This document shows, in pieces, positions 27,894 to 37,320 of a DNA stretch of 64,000 bases. This DNA comes from Kutzneria viridogrisea (GTDB lineage: Bacteria > Actinomycetota > Actinomycetes > Mycobacteriales > Pseudonocardiaceae): positions 1,192,001 to 1,256,000 of the forward strand of contig JACJID010000002.1 of the NCBI GenBank assembly GCA_014138725.1, written 5' to 3'. The position numbers and the translations under genes are program-made. How positions within the stretch are numbered: the stretch's first letter is position 1; each line of letters opens with the position of its first letter. The notes under the pieces are model-generated. The model had not been told where the DNA came from. It ran no database searches and saw only the letters and a program-made list of their open reading frames with translations.

Positions 27894-28255
27894 CAGAACG
27901 CACCCCGCAGGTGCTCGAGCCTGGCCGGGCCATGCCCCGGCCAGCGGACGGAGATGACGTCGTACCGGGTCTCGCACCAGCCGACCTTGTGCTCGCACAG
28001 CCACAGGTTGGTCAGTCGCCGGATCCTGGCCTGTTTGGCCGGGGTCACCGCCTCCGGTGGCGAGCCGTGCGAATCGCTGGAGCGGGTCTTGACCTCGCAC
28101 ACCACCAGGCGGGTGCCGTCGGTGGCAACGATGTCCAGCTCACCGTCACGACAGCGCCAGTTGCGGGAGAGCAGGACCAGGCCCTGGCCCTCCAGGAACA
28201 TCGCGGCCAGGTCCTCGCCCAGCCTGCCCAGTTCTGCCGTTGCGCACTGGCTCAC
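27893..28255 (-). CDS. YraN family (UPF0102) putative endonuclease
   Basis: This 120-residue protein has the restriction-endonuclease-like fold motif: D41 in GELDIVA and E54-x-K56 in VVCEVKTR. The GTG at 28255 is chosen because GGAGGGGAG lies upstream and it gives the usual family length; an in-frame start 32 codons earlier would add unrelated sequence. It is the first gene of yraN-comM-dprA. The substrate is unknown; a role in DNA uptake or recombination is inferred from linkage. Confidence 0.9.
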   Translation of the reverse strand: MSQCATAELGRLGEDLAAMFLEGQGLVLLSRNWRCRDGELDIVATDGTRLVVCEVKTRSSDSHGSPPEAVTPAKQARIRRLTNLWLCEHKVGWCETRYDVISVRWPGHGPARLEHLRGAF

Positions 28256-28342
28256 TGCGGACTCCCCTCCCTCGGTGGCGCACGTCGCTGTGCATCCACC
28301 GTGCGACGGGCGGGGCTGGGCGGGAAGCCCGGGATCGGGAAC

Positions 28343-28370
28343 TGTGGACAAGTGGTGGGGCTGTGGACAA
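28343..28370 (-). promoter_or_regulatory. Second pair of DnaA-box-like sites
   Basis: TGTGGACAA at 28343-28351 and 28362-28370 reads TTGTCCACA on the minus strand. The two sites are 19 bp apart and lie about 90 bp upstream of yraN. They form the same kind of pair as at 22611-22637, in the opposite orientation, 5.7 kb away. Confidence 0.6.
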
Positions 28371-28457
28371 GTCGGGCTTGGCGGGCTCGTGCGAGGCCCG
28401 GTTGTCGGTGGGCGGTGCTAGCTTGTCCGGCCGCCGTTCGTGGCCCGGGAACGACTC

Positions 28458-28483
28458 AGGCCCGGCGGAGCTCCGCCGGGCCT
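28458..28483 (-). terminator. Hairpin terminator after the DUF2469 gene
   Basis: A perfect 26-bp palindrome (AGGCCCGGCGGAG and its complement) starts 22 bases beyond the DUF2469 stop codon. It separates the rnhB-DUF2469 transcript from yraN. Confidence 0.75.
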
Positions 28484-28505
28484 GCACTCGTGCACGAGCC
28501 TCCGC

Positions 28506-28847
28506 TCAGGTCGCCGGGCCACCGCCCGCGCCGAACGGACCGTCCTCGGGCAGCCGCAGGTCGGGCTTGTCCAGCTCCTCCACGTTGACGTCCTTGAACG
28601 TGATCACCCTGACGTTCTTGACGAACCGCGCGGGGCGGTACATGTCCCACACCCAGGCGTCGGACATGCGCACCTCGAAGTAGACCTCGCCCTCGGCGTT
28701 GCGCACCTGCACGTCGACCGCGTTGGCCAGGTAGAACCGGCGCTCGGTCTCGACCACGAAGGAGAACTGGCCGACGATGTCGCGGTACTCCTTGTAGAGC
28801 TGCAGCTCCATCTCGGTCTCGTACTTCTCGAGATCTTCCGCGCTCAT
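28506..28847 (-). CDS. DUF2469 protein
   Basis: This 113-residue cytoplasmic protein begins [20 protein letters not shown] and contains [17 protein letters not shown] and [16 protein letters not shown], the very conserved core of DUF2469. The family is almost confined to actinobacteria (Rv2901c) and always lies beside rnhB; its function is unknown. The ATG overlaps the rnhB stop codon, so translation is coupled. A palindromic terminator follows. Confidence 0.92.
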   Translation of the reverse strand: MSAEDLEKYETEMELQLYKEYRDIVGQFSFVVETERRFYLANAVDVQVRNAEGEVYFEVRMSDAWVWDMYRPARFVKNVRVITFKDVNVEELDKPDLRLPEDGPFGAGGGPAT

Positions 28848-29632
28848 CGGATCCGCGTCCCTCCCCGTCGTGTGCCCACTGCCCCCACCTCGGGGGATGC
28901 CCCATTCTGGACTACCGCCGCGGGGGCACTGGCACGAGCCACCCCCCTGCGGCCAACCGGCCTCGGCGGCACCATGCCGTGCAGCCTCGCCGCGGCCACC
29001 ACGTTGCTGTAGGACCAGCGGTGGTCGGCGCTCGGACCGTGCTCGCGCAGCGCCGCCGTGTGGTCGGCCGTGGAGTAGCCCTTGTGCACGTCGAAGCCGT
29101 AACAAGGCAGGTCGGCGTGCAGTTGTTTCATGATCCGGTCCCTGGTGACCTTGGCCAGCACGGAGGCCGCGGCCACGCAGGCCACGGCCTGGTCGCCCTT
29201 GATCACGGGCACGCTCGGCGCGGTCAGCCCGGGTACCGGGAAGCCGTCGACCAGCACGTAGCCGGGATTGCTCGCGAGCAGGGCGACCGCGCGGCGCATG
29301 CCCTCGATGTTGGCCACGTGCACGCCGATCTCGTCGACCTCGGCGGCGGGCACGACGACCACGGCGTGGTCCTGCGCGCGGGCGAGTAACAGCTCGTACA
29401 TGCGCTCCCTGGCCGCCTCGGTGAGCAGCTTGGAGTCGGTCAGCCCGTCGAACCGGCGGGCGTCGCCGGGCCGCAGCACGCAGGAGGCCACCACCAGGGG
29501 CCCGGCGCAGGCCCCGCGCCCGGCCTCGTCGACCCCGGCGACCGGGCCGAGCCCGCGCCGGTCCAGCGCGGACTGCAGCGCCCAGTTGCCGCTACTGCCC
29601 CGGATCACCGCCCTCGGCGGGCGCAATGCCAC
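28844..29632 (-). CDS. rnhB: Ribonuclease HII
   Basis: This 262-residue enzyme nicks RNA-DNA hybrids at misincorporated ribonucleotides. The DEDD residues are visible: D35 and E36 in [14 protein letters not shown], an Asp in LTDSKLL and an Asp in the ADHRWSYS region. The C-terminal tail of about 40 residues is basic and low-complexity. The start is placed at the GTG at 29632, 17 bases after the lepB stop with AGGG upstream; a GTG nine codons later is possible. It overlaps the DUF2469 start by four bases. Confidence 0.93.
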   Translation of the reverse strand: MALRPPRAVIRGSSGNWALQSALDRRGLGPVAGVDEAGRGACAGPLVVASCVLRPGDARRFDGLTDSKLLTEAARERMYELLLARAQDHAVVVVPAAEVDEIGVHVANIEGMRRAVALLASNPGYVLVDGFPVPGLTAPSVPVIKGDQAVACVAAASVLAKVTRDRIMKQLHADLPCYGFDVHKGYSTADHTAALREHGPSADHRWSYSNVVAAARLHGMVPPRPVGRRGVARASAPAAVVQNGASPEVGAVGTRRGGTRIR

Positions 29633-29649
29633 CGCGGTCCCTGACCTGC

Positions 29650-30615
29650 TCAGGGCTTCTCCCCGGTCGTGAACGCGTTGCGGATCCCCCTGCGCACCCG
29701 TCGGCCGATCCACAGCACGGGGAAGGCCGCGACGATCCCGCCGCCAAGCGGCAGCCCGGCCTGCCAGGCGGGTGCGCCCAGCGCGGCGGCCTGGGCCTGC
29801 GGGTCCTCGGTGCGGACCAGGCCCCAGCGGGTGGGCGGCAGCACGATGAACCGCGCCTTGCCGATCACGTTGTTCACCGGCACCGCGCCCGCGAGCAGAT
29901 CGCCCTTGCCCTGCAGGCGGGAGTCGTCGGAGTTGTTGCGGTTGTCCCCCATCACCCAGAGCTTGCCGTCGGGCACCTTGACCGGTCCGAAGGGCATCTG
30001 CGTCGGGGGCATGTCCGGCCGCCAGAAGATGTACGGCTCGTTGAGCGGCTTGCCGTCCACCACGACCCGGTTGTTGTCGCAGCACTGCACGGTCTGCCCG
30101 CCGACGGCGACCACGCGCTTGATCAGGTCGTACTCGTCCGGGGCGGCGAGCCCGATCACCGAGAGGCCGTCCTGGATGGTGTGCAGGACCGGGTTGTCCG
30201 AGCGCGCCACCTGGAACTCGCTGCGGTCCCAGTTGTCGGGGGCCTTGAAGACGATGACGTCGCCGGGCGCGGGCTTGGTGAAGTTGTAGCTGAGCTTGTC
30301 CACCAGCACGCGGTCGTCGGTGCACCCGTCGCAGCCGATGAGCGTCTGCTCCATCGACTCCGAGGGAATCACGTACACGCGCGCGAGGAATGTCTGGATG
30401 AGGAAGGTCAGCACCAGCGCGGTCACGATGAGAATCGGAAGTTCCTTCCAGAACGACCGTTTCTTCTCCGGCTTGCGCCGCCTGCTCGTGTGCGCGGTCT
30501 TGGCCTCGTCCAGGGGTCGGGTGCCCGAACCACCCTGCTCAGCACCGGAACTGGGCGTTGGCTCCTCAGGATCGGGGCTGTTCGAGGGTGTCTGCGAAGG
30601 CACGACGTCAGTCAC
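29650..30615 (-). CDS. lepB: Signal peptidase I (first of two)
   Basis: This 321-residue membrane protease cleaves signal peptides. It has a cytoplasmic disordered N-terminus of about 55 residues, one transmembrane segment (about 60-77), nucleophile S87 in PSESMEQTL and the general base K166 in KRVVAVGG. A second hydrophobic segment near the C-terminus ([16 protein letters not shown]) anchors the other end. It is closely similar to the upstream lepB, including the segment [14 protein letters not shown]. Mycobacteria have one gene at this site (Rv2903c). Confidence 0.93.
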   Translation of the reverse strand: MTDVVPSQTPSNSPDPEEPTPSSGAEQGGSGTRPLDEAKTAHTSRRRKPEKKRSFWKELPILIVTALVLTFLIQTFLARVYVIPSESMEQTLIGCDGCTDDRVLVDKLSYNFTKPAPGDVIVFKAPDNWDRSEFQVARSDNPVLHTIQDGLSVIGLAAPDEYDLIKRVVAVGGQTVQCCDNNRVVVDGKPLNEPYIFWRPDMPPTQMPFGPVKVPDGKLWVMGDNRNNSDDSRLQGKGDLLAGAVPVNNVIGKARFIVLPPTRWGLVRTEDPQAQAAALGAPAWQAGLPLGGGIVAAFPVLWIGRRVRRGIRNAFTTGEKP

Positions 30616-30683
30616 GGCGCCAGATTACGCTAGCAAGCTCAGGGGTGACGCACAGCAATCCGTACAGTCCCCTGCACGGGTAG

Positions 30684-31586
30684 TCAGGGCCGCTGTTGAC
30701 GCTGGTCCAACAGGGCGGAACGGGTCCGCCGGACCGCCCAGACCACGGGCACCGCCAGCGCCACGCCGCCGGTCAGCGGCAGGCCCTGCTGCCAGGCCGG
30801 GGCGCCCATGGCGACCACCTGCGGGTCCTGGGCGTGCACGACGCCCCAGCGGCTGGGCGGCAGCACGATCACCCGGGCCTTGCCGATCACGTCGTCCACG
30901 CCGATGGTGCCGTTGACCCCGCCACCGCCCTGGAAGCGCGAGTCCTCGGAGTTGTTGCGGCTGTCGCCCATCACCCACAGGCGCCCCTCGGGCACCTTCA
31001 CCGGGGCGAAGGAGCGCTGCTGCTCGCCGCGACCGGGGAACCAGTAGATGTACGGCTCGGTGAGCGGCTTGCCGTCCACCACGACCCGGTTGTTGTCGCA
31101 GCACTGCACGGTCTGCCCACCGACGGCGATGACCCGCTTGACGAAGTCGCGCTCGTCCGGCGGGGCGAGGCCGAACATGGAGGCCACGCTCTGCACGGCG
31201 TTGACCACCGGGTTGTCCGAGCGCTGCGAGCTGAAGTCGTTGTGCGTCCAGGCGGGCGGGCCGCGGAAGACCACGACGTCGCCGGGCGCCGGGTTGGTGA
31301 AGCGGTAGGTCAGCTTGTCGACCAGGATCCGGTCGTTCTGGCAGCCGTCACAGCCGTGCAGGGTCTGCTCCATCGATCCCGAGGGGATGACGTACACCCT
31401 GGCCAGGAAGGACTGGATCAGAACGGTGAGGACGAGGGCCGTGACGACCAGCACGACGAGCTCGCGGAAGAAGGAGCCCTTGGGCTTCTTCCGATGCGCA
31501 TGTCGGCCCTTCTTGGCGCCCTTGGGCACCTCGAAGGGCCGACGTGTCTGCTCGTCCTGGTTGTCCCCGGACTCCTGGGAGGTCAC
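30684..31586 (-). CDS. lepB: Signal peptidase I (second of two)
   Basis: This 300-residue paralogue shares the same layout: a basic cytoplasmic N-terminus (KKGRHAHRKKPKG), a transmembrane segment at about 43-60, S71 in PSGSMEQTL, K150 in KRVIAVGG and a C-terminal hydrophobic segment. It and the next lepB form a tandem duplication between rplS and rnhB. Two or more signal peptidases with partly different substrate ranges are known in Streptomyces. It starts with GTG 30 bases after the rplS stop, so it is likely in the same transcript. Confidence 0.93.
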   Translation of the reverse strand: MTSQESGDNQDEQTRRPFEVPKGAKKGRHAHRKKPKGSFFRELVVLVVTALVLTVLIQSFLARVYVIPSGSMEQTLHGCDGCQNDRILVDKLTYRFTNPAPGDVVVFRGPPAWTHNDFSSQRSDNPVVNAVQSVASMFGLAPPDERDFVKRVIAVGGQTVQCCDNNRVVVDGKPLTEPYIYWFPGRGEQQRSFAPVKVPEGRLWVMGDSRNNSEDSRFQGGGGVNGTIGVDDVIGKARVIVLPPSRWGVVHAQDPQVVAMGAPAWQQGLPLTGGVALAVPVVWAVRRTRSALLDQRQQRP

Positions 31587-31616
31587 GGGGCAGGACCGCG
31601 ATCTGGGGAAAGTGCG

Positions 31617-31976
31617 TCAGGCCGGGGTGACGGCGTCGCGCTTCTCCTTGATCTTGGCGGCCTTGCCGCGCAGGTCGCGCAGGTAGTACAGCTTGGCGCG
31701 GCGCACGTCACCGCGGGTCACGCGCTCGATCTTGGCGATGTTCGGCGTGTGCACCGGGAAGGTGCGCTCCACGCCGACGCCGAAGGAGACCTTGCGCACG
31801 GTGAAGGTCTCGCGCACGCCGCCGCCGTGGCGACGGATCACGACGCCCTGGAACACCTGGACCCGCTCGCGGGAGCCCTCGATGACGCGGACGTGGACCT
31901 TCAGGGTGTCGCCCGGACGGAAGTCCGGGATGTCGGAACGCAGCGACTGGGCGTCCAGAGCGTCCAGGGTGTTCAT
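31617..31976 (-). CDS. rplS: 50S ribosomal protein L19
   Basis: This 119-residue protein begins [29 protein letters not shown] and has the L19 core [35 protein letters not shown]. It lies at the 30S-50S interface. The ATG at 31976 gives the standard length and has GAGGACG upstream. The 206-bp gap to trmD may hold its own promoter or leader, but I could not pick out a defined structure. Confidence 0.97.
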   Translation of the reverse strand: MNTLDALDAQSLRSDIPDFRPGDTLKVHVRVIEGSRERVQVFQGVVIRRHGGGVRETFTVRKVSFGVGVERTFPVHTPNIAKIERVTRGDVRRAKLYYLRDLRGKAAKIKEKRDAVTPA

Positions 31977-32182
31977 CGGTGGTCCGTCCTCGTCCTTCGA
32001 GTGTCTTCGGTACTTCCCCGCGGCTACCCTCTCCACCGCGCAGTGGGGTGCGAGGGCGAAGCCGTCCTGGGGTTTGCCAGACCTCCACGGGTGACGGTCC
32101 GGCGCGCGTCGACCACTGTGGCCGACTGCAGCAACCTGTCCAGTGTGCCAGACGGGCCGTTGCCGACCCAAATCGGGTGTGC

Positions 32183-32944
32183 TCAGGACTGGTCCGCGCG
32201 CAGTGCCTCGAGCACCGCGCGGTCCCGCTTGTCGAACTGTTCGGCGGGCAGCGCCGCGAGCAGGTCGGGACGCCGCGCCAAGGTGCGCTCCAGCGCCTGG
32301 TCACGGCGCCAGCGCGCGATCGCGGCGTGGTTGCCCGAGCGCAGCACGTCCGGCACGGCCAGTCCGCGCCACAGCTCCGGCCGGGTGTAGCTGGGGCCTT
32401 CCAGCAGGCCGTCGGAGAACGAGTCCTGCTCGGCGGAGGCCGGGTTGCCCAGCACGCCGGGCAGCAGCCGGGCCACGGCCTCGACCACGACCAGCACGGC
32501 GACCTCGCCGCCAACCAGCACGTAGTCCCCGATGGACACCTCGTCGACCACCATGCGGGTCGCGGCGTCGTCCACCACGCGCTGGTCGATGCCCTCGTAC
32601 CGCCCGCAGGCGAAGGCCAGCCACGGCTCGGCGGCCAGCTCCCTGGCCACGGCCTGCGTGAACGGCCGCCCCGCCGGGGTGGGCACCACCAGCCTGGGCA
32701 GCCTGCCCTCGGCGTCGGGCGCGCACACGGCGTCCAGGGCCTCGCCCCAGACCTGCGGCTTCATCACCATGCCGGGGCCACCGCCGTACGGGCTGTCGTC
32801 CACGGCGCGGTGCACGTCGTGCGCGAACTCACGCAGGTCGTGCACGTCCACGCTGATCAGGCCCTTGTCCACGGCCTTGCCCAGCAGCGCGGCGCGCAGC
32901 GGCTCCAGGTACTCCGGGAAGATGGTTAGGACGTCAATCCGCAT
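32183..32944 (-). CDS. trmD: tRNA (guanine37-N1)-methyltransferase
   Basis: This 253-residue SPOUT enzyme methylates G37 of tRNAs to keep reading frame. The trefoil-knot motifs are present: [25 protein letters not shown] and [13 protein letters not shown], then the C-terminal helical domain ([19 protein letters not shown]). It overlaps rimM by 11 bases and matches Rv2906c. This is the usual ribosome maturation cluster rpsP-khpA-rimM-trmD. Confidence 0.97.
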   Translation of the reverse strand: MRIDVLTIFPEYLEPLRAALLGKAVDKGLISVDVHDLREFAHDVHRAVDDSPYGGGPGMVMKPQVWGEALDAVCAPDAEGRLPRLVVPTPAGRPFTQAVARELAAEPWLAFACGRYEGIDQRVVDDAATRMVVDEVSIGDYVLVGGEVAVLVVVEAVARLLPGVLGNPASAEQDSFSDGLLEGPSYTRPELWRGLAVPDVLRSGNHAAIARWRRDQALERTLARRPDLLAALPAEQFDKRDRAVLEALRADQS

Positions 32945-33476
32945 GGGCCTCGTCCAGCAGACCCTCCGGCGGGTCGATCACGACCCGGCCGCCCGCCACG
33001 TCCACCGTCGGCACGATCTCGCGCACGAAGGGCACCAGCAGCTCGCCGCCGCCCTCGCGGCGCACCGCCAGCAGCTCGCCACCGGGCCCGTGCAGGACCT
33101 CGATGACCTCGCCGACCCGGTCCCCGTCGGCGGTGAGCACCGCGAGCCCTTCGAGCTCGTGGTCGTAGAACTCGTCCGGGTCCTCCGTCGGCGCCAACTC
33201 GGCGGCGTCGACCAGCAGCAGCAGGCCACGCTGGGCCTCCGCGGCGTCCCTGCCGACCACCCCGTCGAAGACCACCAGCAGCCGCCCGGCGTGCGGCCGG
33301 GCGGCTGCGATGGTGACGGTGCCGGTCACGCCCTCGCGCGACCTGGTCAGCAGGACGGCGCCCGGTGCGAACCGCTCCTCGGGGGAGTCGGTCCGCACGT
33401 CCACGACGAGTTCGCCGCGGATGCCGTGCGGCTTGACCACACGTCCGACCACGCGGACGTCAGGACCGGGTGTCAA
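32934..33476 (-). CDS. rimM: Ribosome maturation factor RimM
   Basis: This 180-residue factor binds S19 and helps mature the 30S head. The N-terminal [22 protein letters not shown] and a C-terminal PRC-barrel ([21 protein letters not shown], then [11 protein letters not shown]) define the family. The start is TTG at 33476, whose bases overlap the khpA stop codon, and it overlaps trmD at its end, so all four genes are translationally linked. Confidence 0.95.
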   Translation of the reverse strand: MTPGPDVRVVGRVVKPHGIRGELVVDVRTDSPEERFAPGAVLLTRSREGVTGTVTIAAARPHAGRLLVVFDGVVGRDAAEAQRGLLLLVDAAELAPTEDPDEFYDHELEGLAVLTADGDRVGEVIEVLHGPGGELLAVRREGGGELLVPFVREIVPTVDVAGGRVVIDPPEGLLDEAHAD

Positions 33477-33712
33477 CGGTCGGTGTCCACCACGTCGACC
33501 CGCACGCCGCGACCGCCGATACCGGCCATCACGGTGCGCAGCGCGGTCGCGGTGCGGCCACCACGTCCGATCACCTTGCCCAGGTCGTCGGGGTGGACGT
33601 GCACCTCGAGGGTGCGTCCCCGGCGAGTGGTGACGAGGGTGACACGGACGTCGTCCGGGTGGTCGACGATGCCGCGGACGAGGTGCTCAAGTGCGTCCGC
33701 AAGCAGGCTCAC
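33473..33712 (-). CDS. khpA: KH-domain RNA-binding protein (KhpA family)
   Basis: This 79-residue single KH-domain protein has the GxxG loop in [16 protein letters not shown]. KhpA pairs with the Jag/KhpB protein as an RNA chaperone in other Gram-positive bacteria. It starts with a GTG that overlaps the rpsP stop codon and overlaps rimM. It is the counterpart of Rv2908c. Confidence 0.93.
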   Translation of the reverse strand: MSLLADALEHLVRGIVDHPDDVRVTLVTTRRGRTLEVHVHPDDLGKVIGRGGRTATALRTVMAGIGGRGVRVDVVDTDR

Positions 33713-34176
33713 GCCGACTCGCCCTCAGCCTTCTCCTCGGCCTTGGCCTCGTCCTTGGCCGGAGCCTCGTCCTTGGCGTCGGCCTTCTTGGCGGACTTCT
33801 TCTTCGGGGTGGTGGCGTCCACGGTGGGCTCCTCGCCCGCCGCGGCCAGCGCCGCGTTGAACAGAGCCTGCTTGTCGGGCTTGGGCTCGCGGTGCTTCAG
33901 CGTGCCCTCGGCGCCCGGCAGGCCCTTGAACTTCTGCCAGTCACCGGTGATCTCCAGCAGGCGCTGCACCGGCTCGGTCGGCTGCGCGCCGACACCCAGC
34001 CAGTACTGGGCGCGCTCGGTGTCGACCTCGATGAAGCTGGGCTCCTCGAGCGGGTGGTACTTGCCGATCGTCTCGATCGCCTTGCCACTGCGACGGACGC
34101 GCGAGTCGGCGACGATGATCCGGTACTGCGGCTGGCGGATCTTGCCGAGACGCTGCAGCTTGATCTTGACGGCCAC
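33709..34176 (-). CDS. rpsP: 30S ribosomal protein S16
   Basis: This 155-residue protein begins [26 protein letters not shown] and is followed by [18 protein letters not shown], the S16 core (about 80 residues). It carries an extra C-terminal tail rich in Lys, Ala, Glu and Asp ([10 protein letters not shown] onward), as in many actinobacteria. The start is GTG at 34176. It is the first gene of rpsP-khpA-rimM-trmD. Confidence 0.97.
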   Translation of the reverse strand: MAVKIKLQRLGKIRQPQYRIIVADSRVRRSGKAIETIGKYHPLEEPSFIEVDTERAQYWLGVGAQPTEPVQRLLEITGDWQKFKGLPGAEGTLKHREPKPDKQALFNAALAAAGEEPTVDATTPKKKSAKKADAKDEAPAKDEAKAEEKAEGESA

Positions 34177-34393
34177 GGGTCGTGGTACTCCTCAGGCTCT
34201 CGTGCTCCGGGTGAGCTGGCCGAACCCGAGTGGGGACACACCGGGCCGAAGCTCTGGTTTCAGGACGCCACGGCACAGCGAGAGGGACCGGCAATGGCGG
34301 ACAGCCGACAATTGTGCCAGACGCGCCCCACCCACGGCCAATCACCCACCCCGCCCCCGCGTCTTCGCGCCGGTCTCTGGACCGCGGGCCCAC

Positions 34394-34420
34394 GATGATC
34401 ACATCTGTCCAGTGATCATC
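34394..34420. other. Inverted repeat GATGATCAC upstream of rpsP
   Basis: Nine-base arms at 34394-34402 and 34412-34420 flank nine bases. It lies about 220 bp upstream of the rpsP start, an AT-richer patch in CG-rich DNA, so an operator or a factor-independent terminator for antisense transcription is possible. Confidence 0.4.
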
Positions 34421-34673
34421 ATGGGACAAGGGAAGAGACCGGACCAGAGCGAAGACGCCGCGATCCGGAGGAGCGCCAAGAGCGAAGCGGGCACAGCCGT
34501 CCCCAGCCGACGCCCAAACCCGCTCGCGTCGCCGCATCAGTCCAGCGGGCGACGCGAGCACCCCGCCAACACACCACACCGCAAGCGCCGACACACCGAA
34601 CCCGAACGTCCAACACGCGGCGCACGAAGCGCCGACACGCGGCCCCGGAACGTCCGACACGCGCAGCCAACCC

Positions 34674-34722
34674 GGGACTCGCGCTCCCCAGAGCGGGACT
34701 CACGCCCCTGTGAACGGGACTC
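34674..34722. repeat. 21-bp-pitch GGGACTC repeat array C (three units)
   Basis: The core GGGACTC starts at 34674, 34695 and 34716, exactly 21 bp apart, each preceded by CC, GC or AC and followed by variable bases. The last core ends six bases before the stop codon of the CPBP gene (34729-34731). The 22 bases at 34680-34701 are identical to the reverse complement of 54770-54791 in array B. Confidence 0.8.
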
Positions 34723-34728
34723 GTCCGT

Positions 34729-35499
34729 TCAGGTCCAGATGCCCAGCGACATGAGGAGGATTCCCACGCCGGGCACGAAGTTGTTGATCTGGTGGGCGAT
34801 GATGCTGGCGGGCAGCCTGCCGGTGACCAGCCGGGCCCAGCCGATCGGTATGGCGATGACCAGCAGCAACAGGGTGCGCTGGGGCTCCAGGTGGCCCACG
34901 GCGAAGATCGCGGTGCTGAGCACGAGCGCGGCCCAGCGGCTCCAGCGCAGCCGCTCGATGGCGCCCCACAGCAGGCCGCGGTAGAGCAGTTCCTCACAGA
35001 CCGGGCCGAGCAGCCAGGTGTAGAGGAACATCACCACGGCCACCGACACGGGCAGCCGCTGGGCGCCGACCACCGAGCTCAGCGCCGAGGAGGCGTTGTC
35101 CTGGCCGACCAGCTTGGCCCAGATGACCACGGCCACGCAGGTCACGGCGAGCCCGGCGAACCCCAGCTTGAAACCGACCCGCACGTCCTGCCAGCTCCAG
35201 CGCAGGCCCAGGTCGAGCACCGGCCCGTTGCCGCGCAGCACGGTGGCGAGCACGGCGACGCCGGTGGCCAGCAGCACGGGCAGCACGGTGGCCAGGACGA
35301 CGACCAGTTGCGGGATGGGTTCGGTGGCGGCGATGGGGCCCGCGGCAGCGGAGATGAACACCGCGGTGAGCACCAGTACGACCTGGGCGAGCACGAAGGC
35401 GCCGAACCCCCAGCGGTGGGTCCGCACGGCGGGCGCCTGGCTCGACAGGTCGACGACCTCCTCCTGGCTGGGTGTGCCAGGTGGGTCGGGCGGGTTCAC
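34729..35499 (-). CDS. CPBP-family intramembrane metalloprotease
   Basis: This 256-residue membrane protein has about seven hydrophobic segments. The CPBP (Abi/Rce1-like) motifs are visible: EELLYRG near 168, the second motif histidine in FAVGHLEP and the third in HQINNF. Bacterial members are proposed proteases or immunity proteins; the substrate is unknown. The GTG at 35499 has GGAGG six bases upstream. It follows a paralogous CPBP gene by 46 bases, and the pair probably arose by duplication. Confidence 0.87.
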   Translation of the reverse strand: MNPPDPPGTPSQEEVVDLSSQAPAVRTHRWGFGAFVLAQVVLVLTAVFISAAAGPIAATEPIPQLVVVLATVLPVLLATGVAVLATVLRGNGPVLDLGLRWSWQDVRVGFKLGFAGLAVTCVAVVIWAKLVGQDNASSALSSVVGAQRLPVSVAVVMFLYTWLLGPVCEELLYRGLLWGAIERLRWSRWAALVLSTAIFAVGHLEPQRTLLLLVIAIPIGWARLVTGRLPASIIAHQINNFVPGVGILLMSLGIWT

Positions 35500-35545
35500 A
35501 GGCGCCTCCGCGTGTCGGTAGACCTCACGACTGTAGTGGGCTGGC

Positions 35546-36226
35546 TCAGGCGACGAGCAGCAAAGCGAGCGCTGGCAGCAAGTTGTTGGCGGCGTGCGCG
35601 ACGATGCTGGCGCCGATGCCACCGGTGAGCAGCCTGGCCGCCCCGATGGCCAGCCCCTGGGCGAACAGCGAGAGCAGGCGGGGCGGGTCCAGGTGCAGGA
35701 AGGCGAACACCAGCGCGGTGAACACGAGCACGATCCCGCGCGGTACACCGTAGCCCGCCAGCGCACCCCACAGTGCCCCGCGCACCAACAACTCCTCGGT
35801 GATCGGGGCGCCCACGACGAGGAAGACCCCGTAGGACAGGGTCCACACGGAGAAGCCTCCCGTGGGGATCTGCGGCGACACGGGGTGCAGCACGTGGGTC
35901 ACCGCGAGGGAGAGCACCACGCCTACCACCACCGACACGGCGCCGCAGACCACGCCGACGCCCATGCCCCTGACGGTGGGCAGCAGGCCGAAGTCGGCGC
36001 GCGGCCCGGTGCCGCGCAGCAGCGAGCCGATCACCGGCGCGGCGCCGAGCAACAGGTTGGCCGACAGCGGGAGCAGCAGCAGCGGGCCGGAGTGCGTGTC
36101 CCCGGCGGGCACCAGTGCGGCGATCAGCAGTGAGACGAGGTAGTAGCTGCCGAAGCCGATCAGGAAGACCGGCAGTCCCCACCGCAGGTCGGGACGCGCG
36201 GGTGCGACCAGCTGTTCACCGTCCAC
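35546..36226 (-). CDS. CPBP-family intramembrane metalloprotease
   Basis: This 226-residue membrane paralogue of the next gene has EELLVRGALWG near 145, FAFLHLDPPR and HAANNLLP, so all three CPBP motifs are kept. The GTG at 36226 has GGAGGG upstream. It begins 20 bases beyond the amidohydrolase stop codon's far side on the same strand, so the order in the transcript is ffh, amidohydrolase, CPBP, CPBP. Its function is unknown. Confidence 0.87.
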   Translation of the reverse strand: MDGEQLVAPARPDLRWGLPVFLIGFGSYYLVSLLIAALVPAGDTHSGPLLLLPLSANLLLGAAPVIGSLLRGTGPRADFGLLPTVRGMGVGVVCGAVSVVVGVVLSLAVTHVLHPVSPQIPTGGFSVWTLSYGVFLVVGAPITEELLVRGALWGALAGYGVPRGIVLVFTALVFAFLHLDPPRLLSLFAQGLAIGAARLLTGGIGASIVAHAANNLLPALALLLVA

Positions 36227-36246
36227 CGGTCGCTCCCTCCACGTCC

Positions 36247-37320
36247 TCAGCCGACCACCCGGCCCCTCAACATGATCATCGACGGGCCACGCAGCACGTC
36301 AAGATCCTTCCGTGGGTCGGCCTGGAAGACCAGCAGGTCAGCGGGTGATCCTTCGCCGAGTCCGGACCAGCCCAGCCACTCGCGGGCGGCCCAGCTGCCC
36401 GCGCCCAGCGCCTGCTCACGGGTCATGCCCGCCTCGTGCAGGGCGACGATCTCGTCGATCAGCCTGCCGTGCCGGATGCCGCCGCCCGCGTCGGTGCCCG
36501 CGTAGACCGGGATGCCCGCCTCGATGGCCATGCCCACGGTCTGCCGCACGCGGGCGTGCAGCTCGCGCATGTGCGTGGCGTAGCGCGGGAACTTGCTCGC
36601 CGAGTCCGCGATGGACGGGAAGTTCTCGATGTTGATCAGCGTGGGCACCAGCGCGGTGCCCCGGCGGGCCATCTCGGCGATGGTGTCCTCGGTCAGCCCG
36701 GTGCCGTGCTCGATGCAGTCGATGCCCGCGGCCAGCAGGCCGGGCAGCGCCTCCTCGCTGAACACGTGCGCGGTGACCTTGGCCCCCGCCTCGTGCGCCA
36801 CCCGGATCGCCTCGACCAGCACCTCGTCCGGCCACAGCGGGGACAGGTCCCCGGTCTCCCGGTCGATCCAGTCCCCGACCAGCTTGACCCAGCCGTCCCC
36901 GTACGCGGCCTGCTCGGCGACCATCGCGGGCAGCTGGGCCGGGTCCGCCACGTCGATGCCGAGCCCGCGGATGTACCGCTTGGGCCGCACCAGGTGGCGG
37001 CCCGCGCGCACGATCCTGGGCAGGTCCAGGCGTTCCTGCAACGGCCGGGTGTCGATCGGCGAGCCGCAGTCGCGGATCAGCAGCGTGCCCGCGTCCCGGT
37101 CGGTGATCGCCTGTTCCACGGCCACGTCCAGCTCGACGGGGCCCTCCGGGCCGATGCCCACGTGGCAGTGCGCGTCGACCAGGCCCGGCACCAGGTAGCC
37201 GCCGTCCACGACGGTCTGCGCCCCGGGCACCGGTACCTCGCGGATGCGCCCGTTGACCACCCACAGGTCGCGCTGCACGCCCTCGGGCAGGACGACACCG
37301 CGCAGGTGCAGGCCGGTCAC
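36247..37320 (-). CDS. Metal-dependent amidohydrolase
   Basis: This 357-residue enzyme has an N-terminal composite beta-domain and a TIM barrel with H51 and H53 (DAHCHVG), a histidine in KVTAHVFSEEAL, IEHGTGLTE and the catalytic Asp in YAGTDAGGG. It belongs to the imidazolonepropionase/prolidase-like subgroup; the substrate is unknown. Its GTG start overlaps the ffh stop by four bases, a linkage conserved in mycobacteria (Rv2915c-Rv2916c). Confidence 0.88.
   Translation of the reverse strand: MTGLHLRGVVLPEGVQRDLWVVNGRIREVPVPGAQTVVDGGYLVPGLVDAHCHVGIGPEGPVELDVAVEQAITDRDAGTLLIRDCGSPIDTRPLQERLDLPRIVRAGRHLVRPKRYIRGLGIDVADPAQLPAMVAEQAAYGDGWVKLVGDWIDRETGDLSPLWPDEVLVEAIRVAHEAGAKVTAHVFSEEALPGLLAAGIDCIEHGTGLTEDTIAEMARRGTALVPTLINIENFPSIADSASKFPRYATHMRELHARVRQTVGMAIEAGIPVYAGTDAGGGIRHGRLIDEIVALHEAGMTREQALGAGSWAAREWLGWSGLGEGSPADLLVFQADPRKDLDVLRGPSMIMLRGRVVG

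Larger units (their letters stand above)
34177..34728. other. 552-bp intergenic region upstream of rpsP
   Basis: No convincing gene is present. Next to rpsP it must hold that operon's promoter and leader. At 34394-34420 there is a perfect inverted repeat, GATGATCAC and its complement with a nine-base spacer, either a terminator or an operator. The middle (34560-34670) is a CG-rich low-complexity stretch. The last 55 bp are a 21-bp-pitch repeat array (34674-34722) abutting the stop codon of the CPBP gene. Confidence 0.6.
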
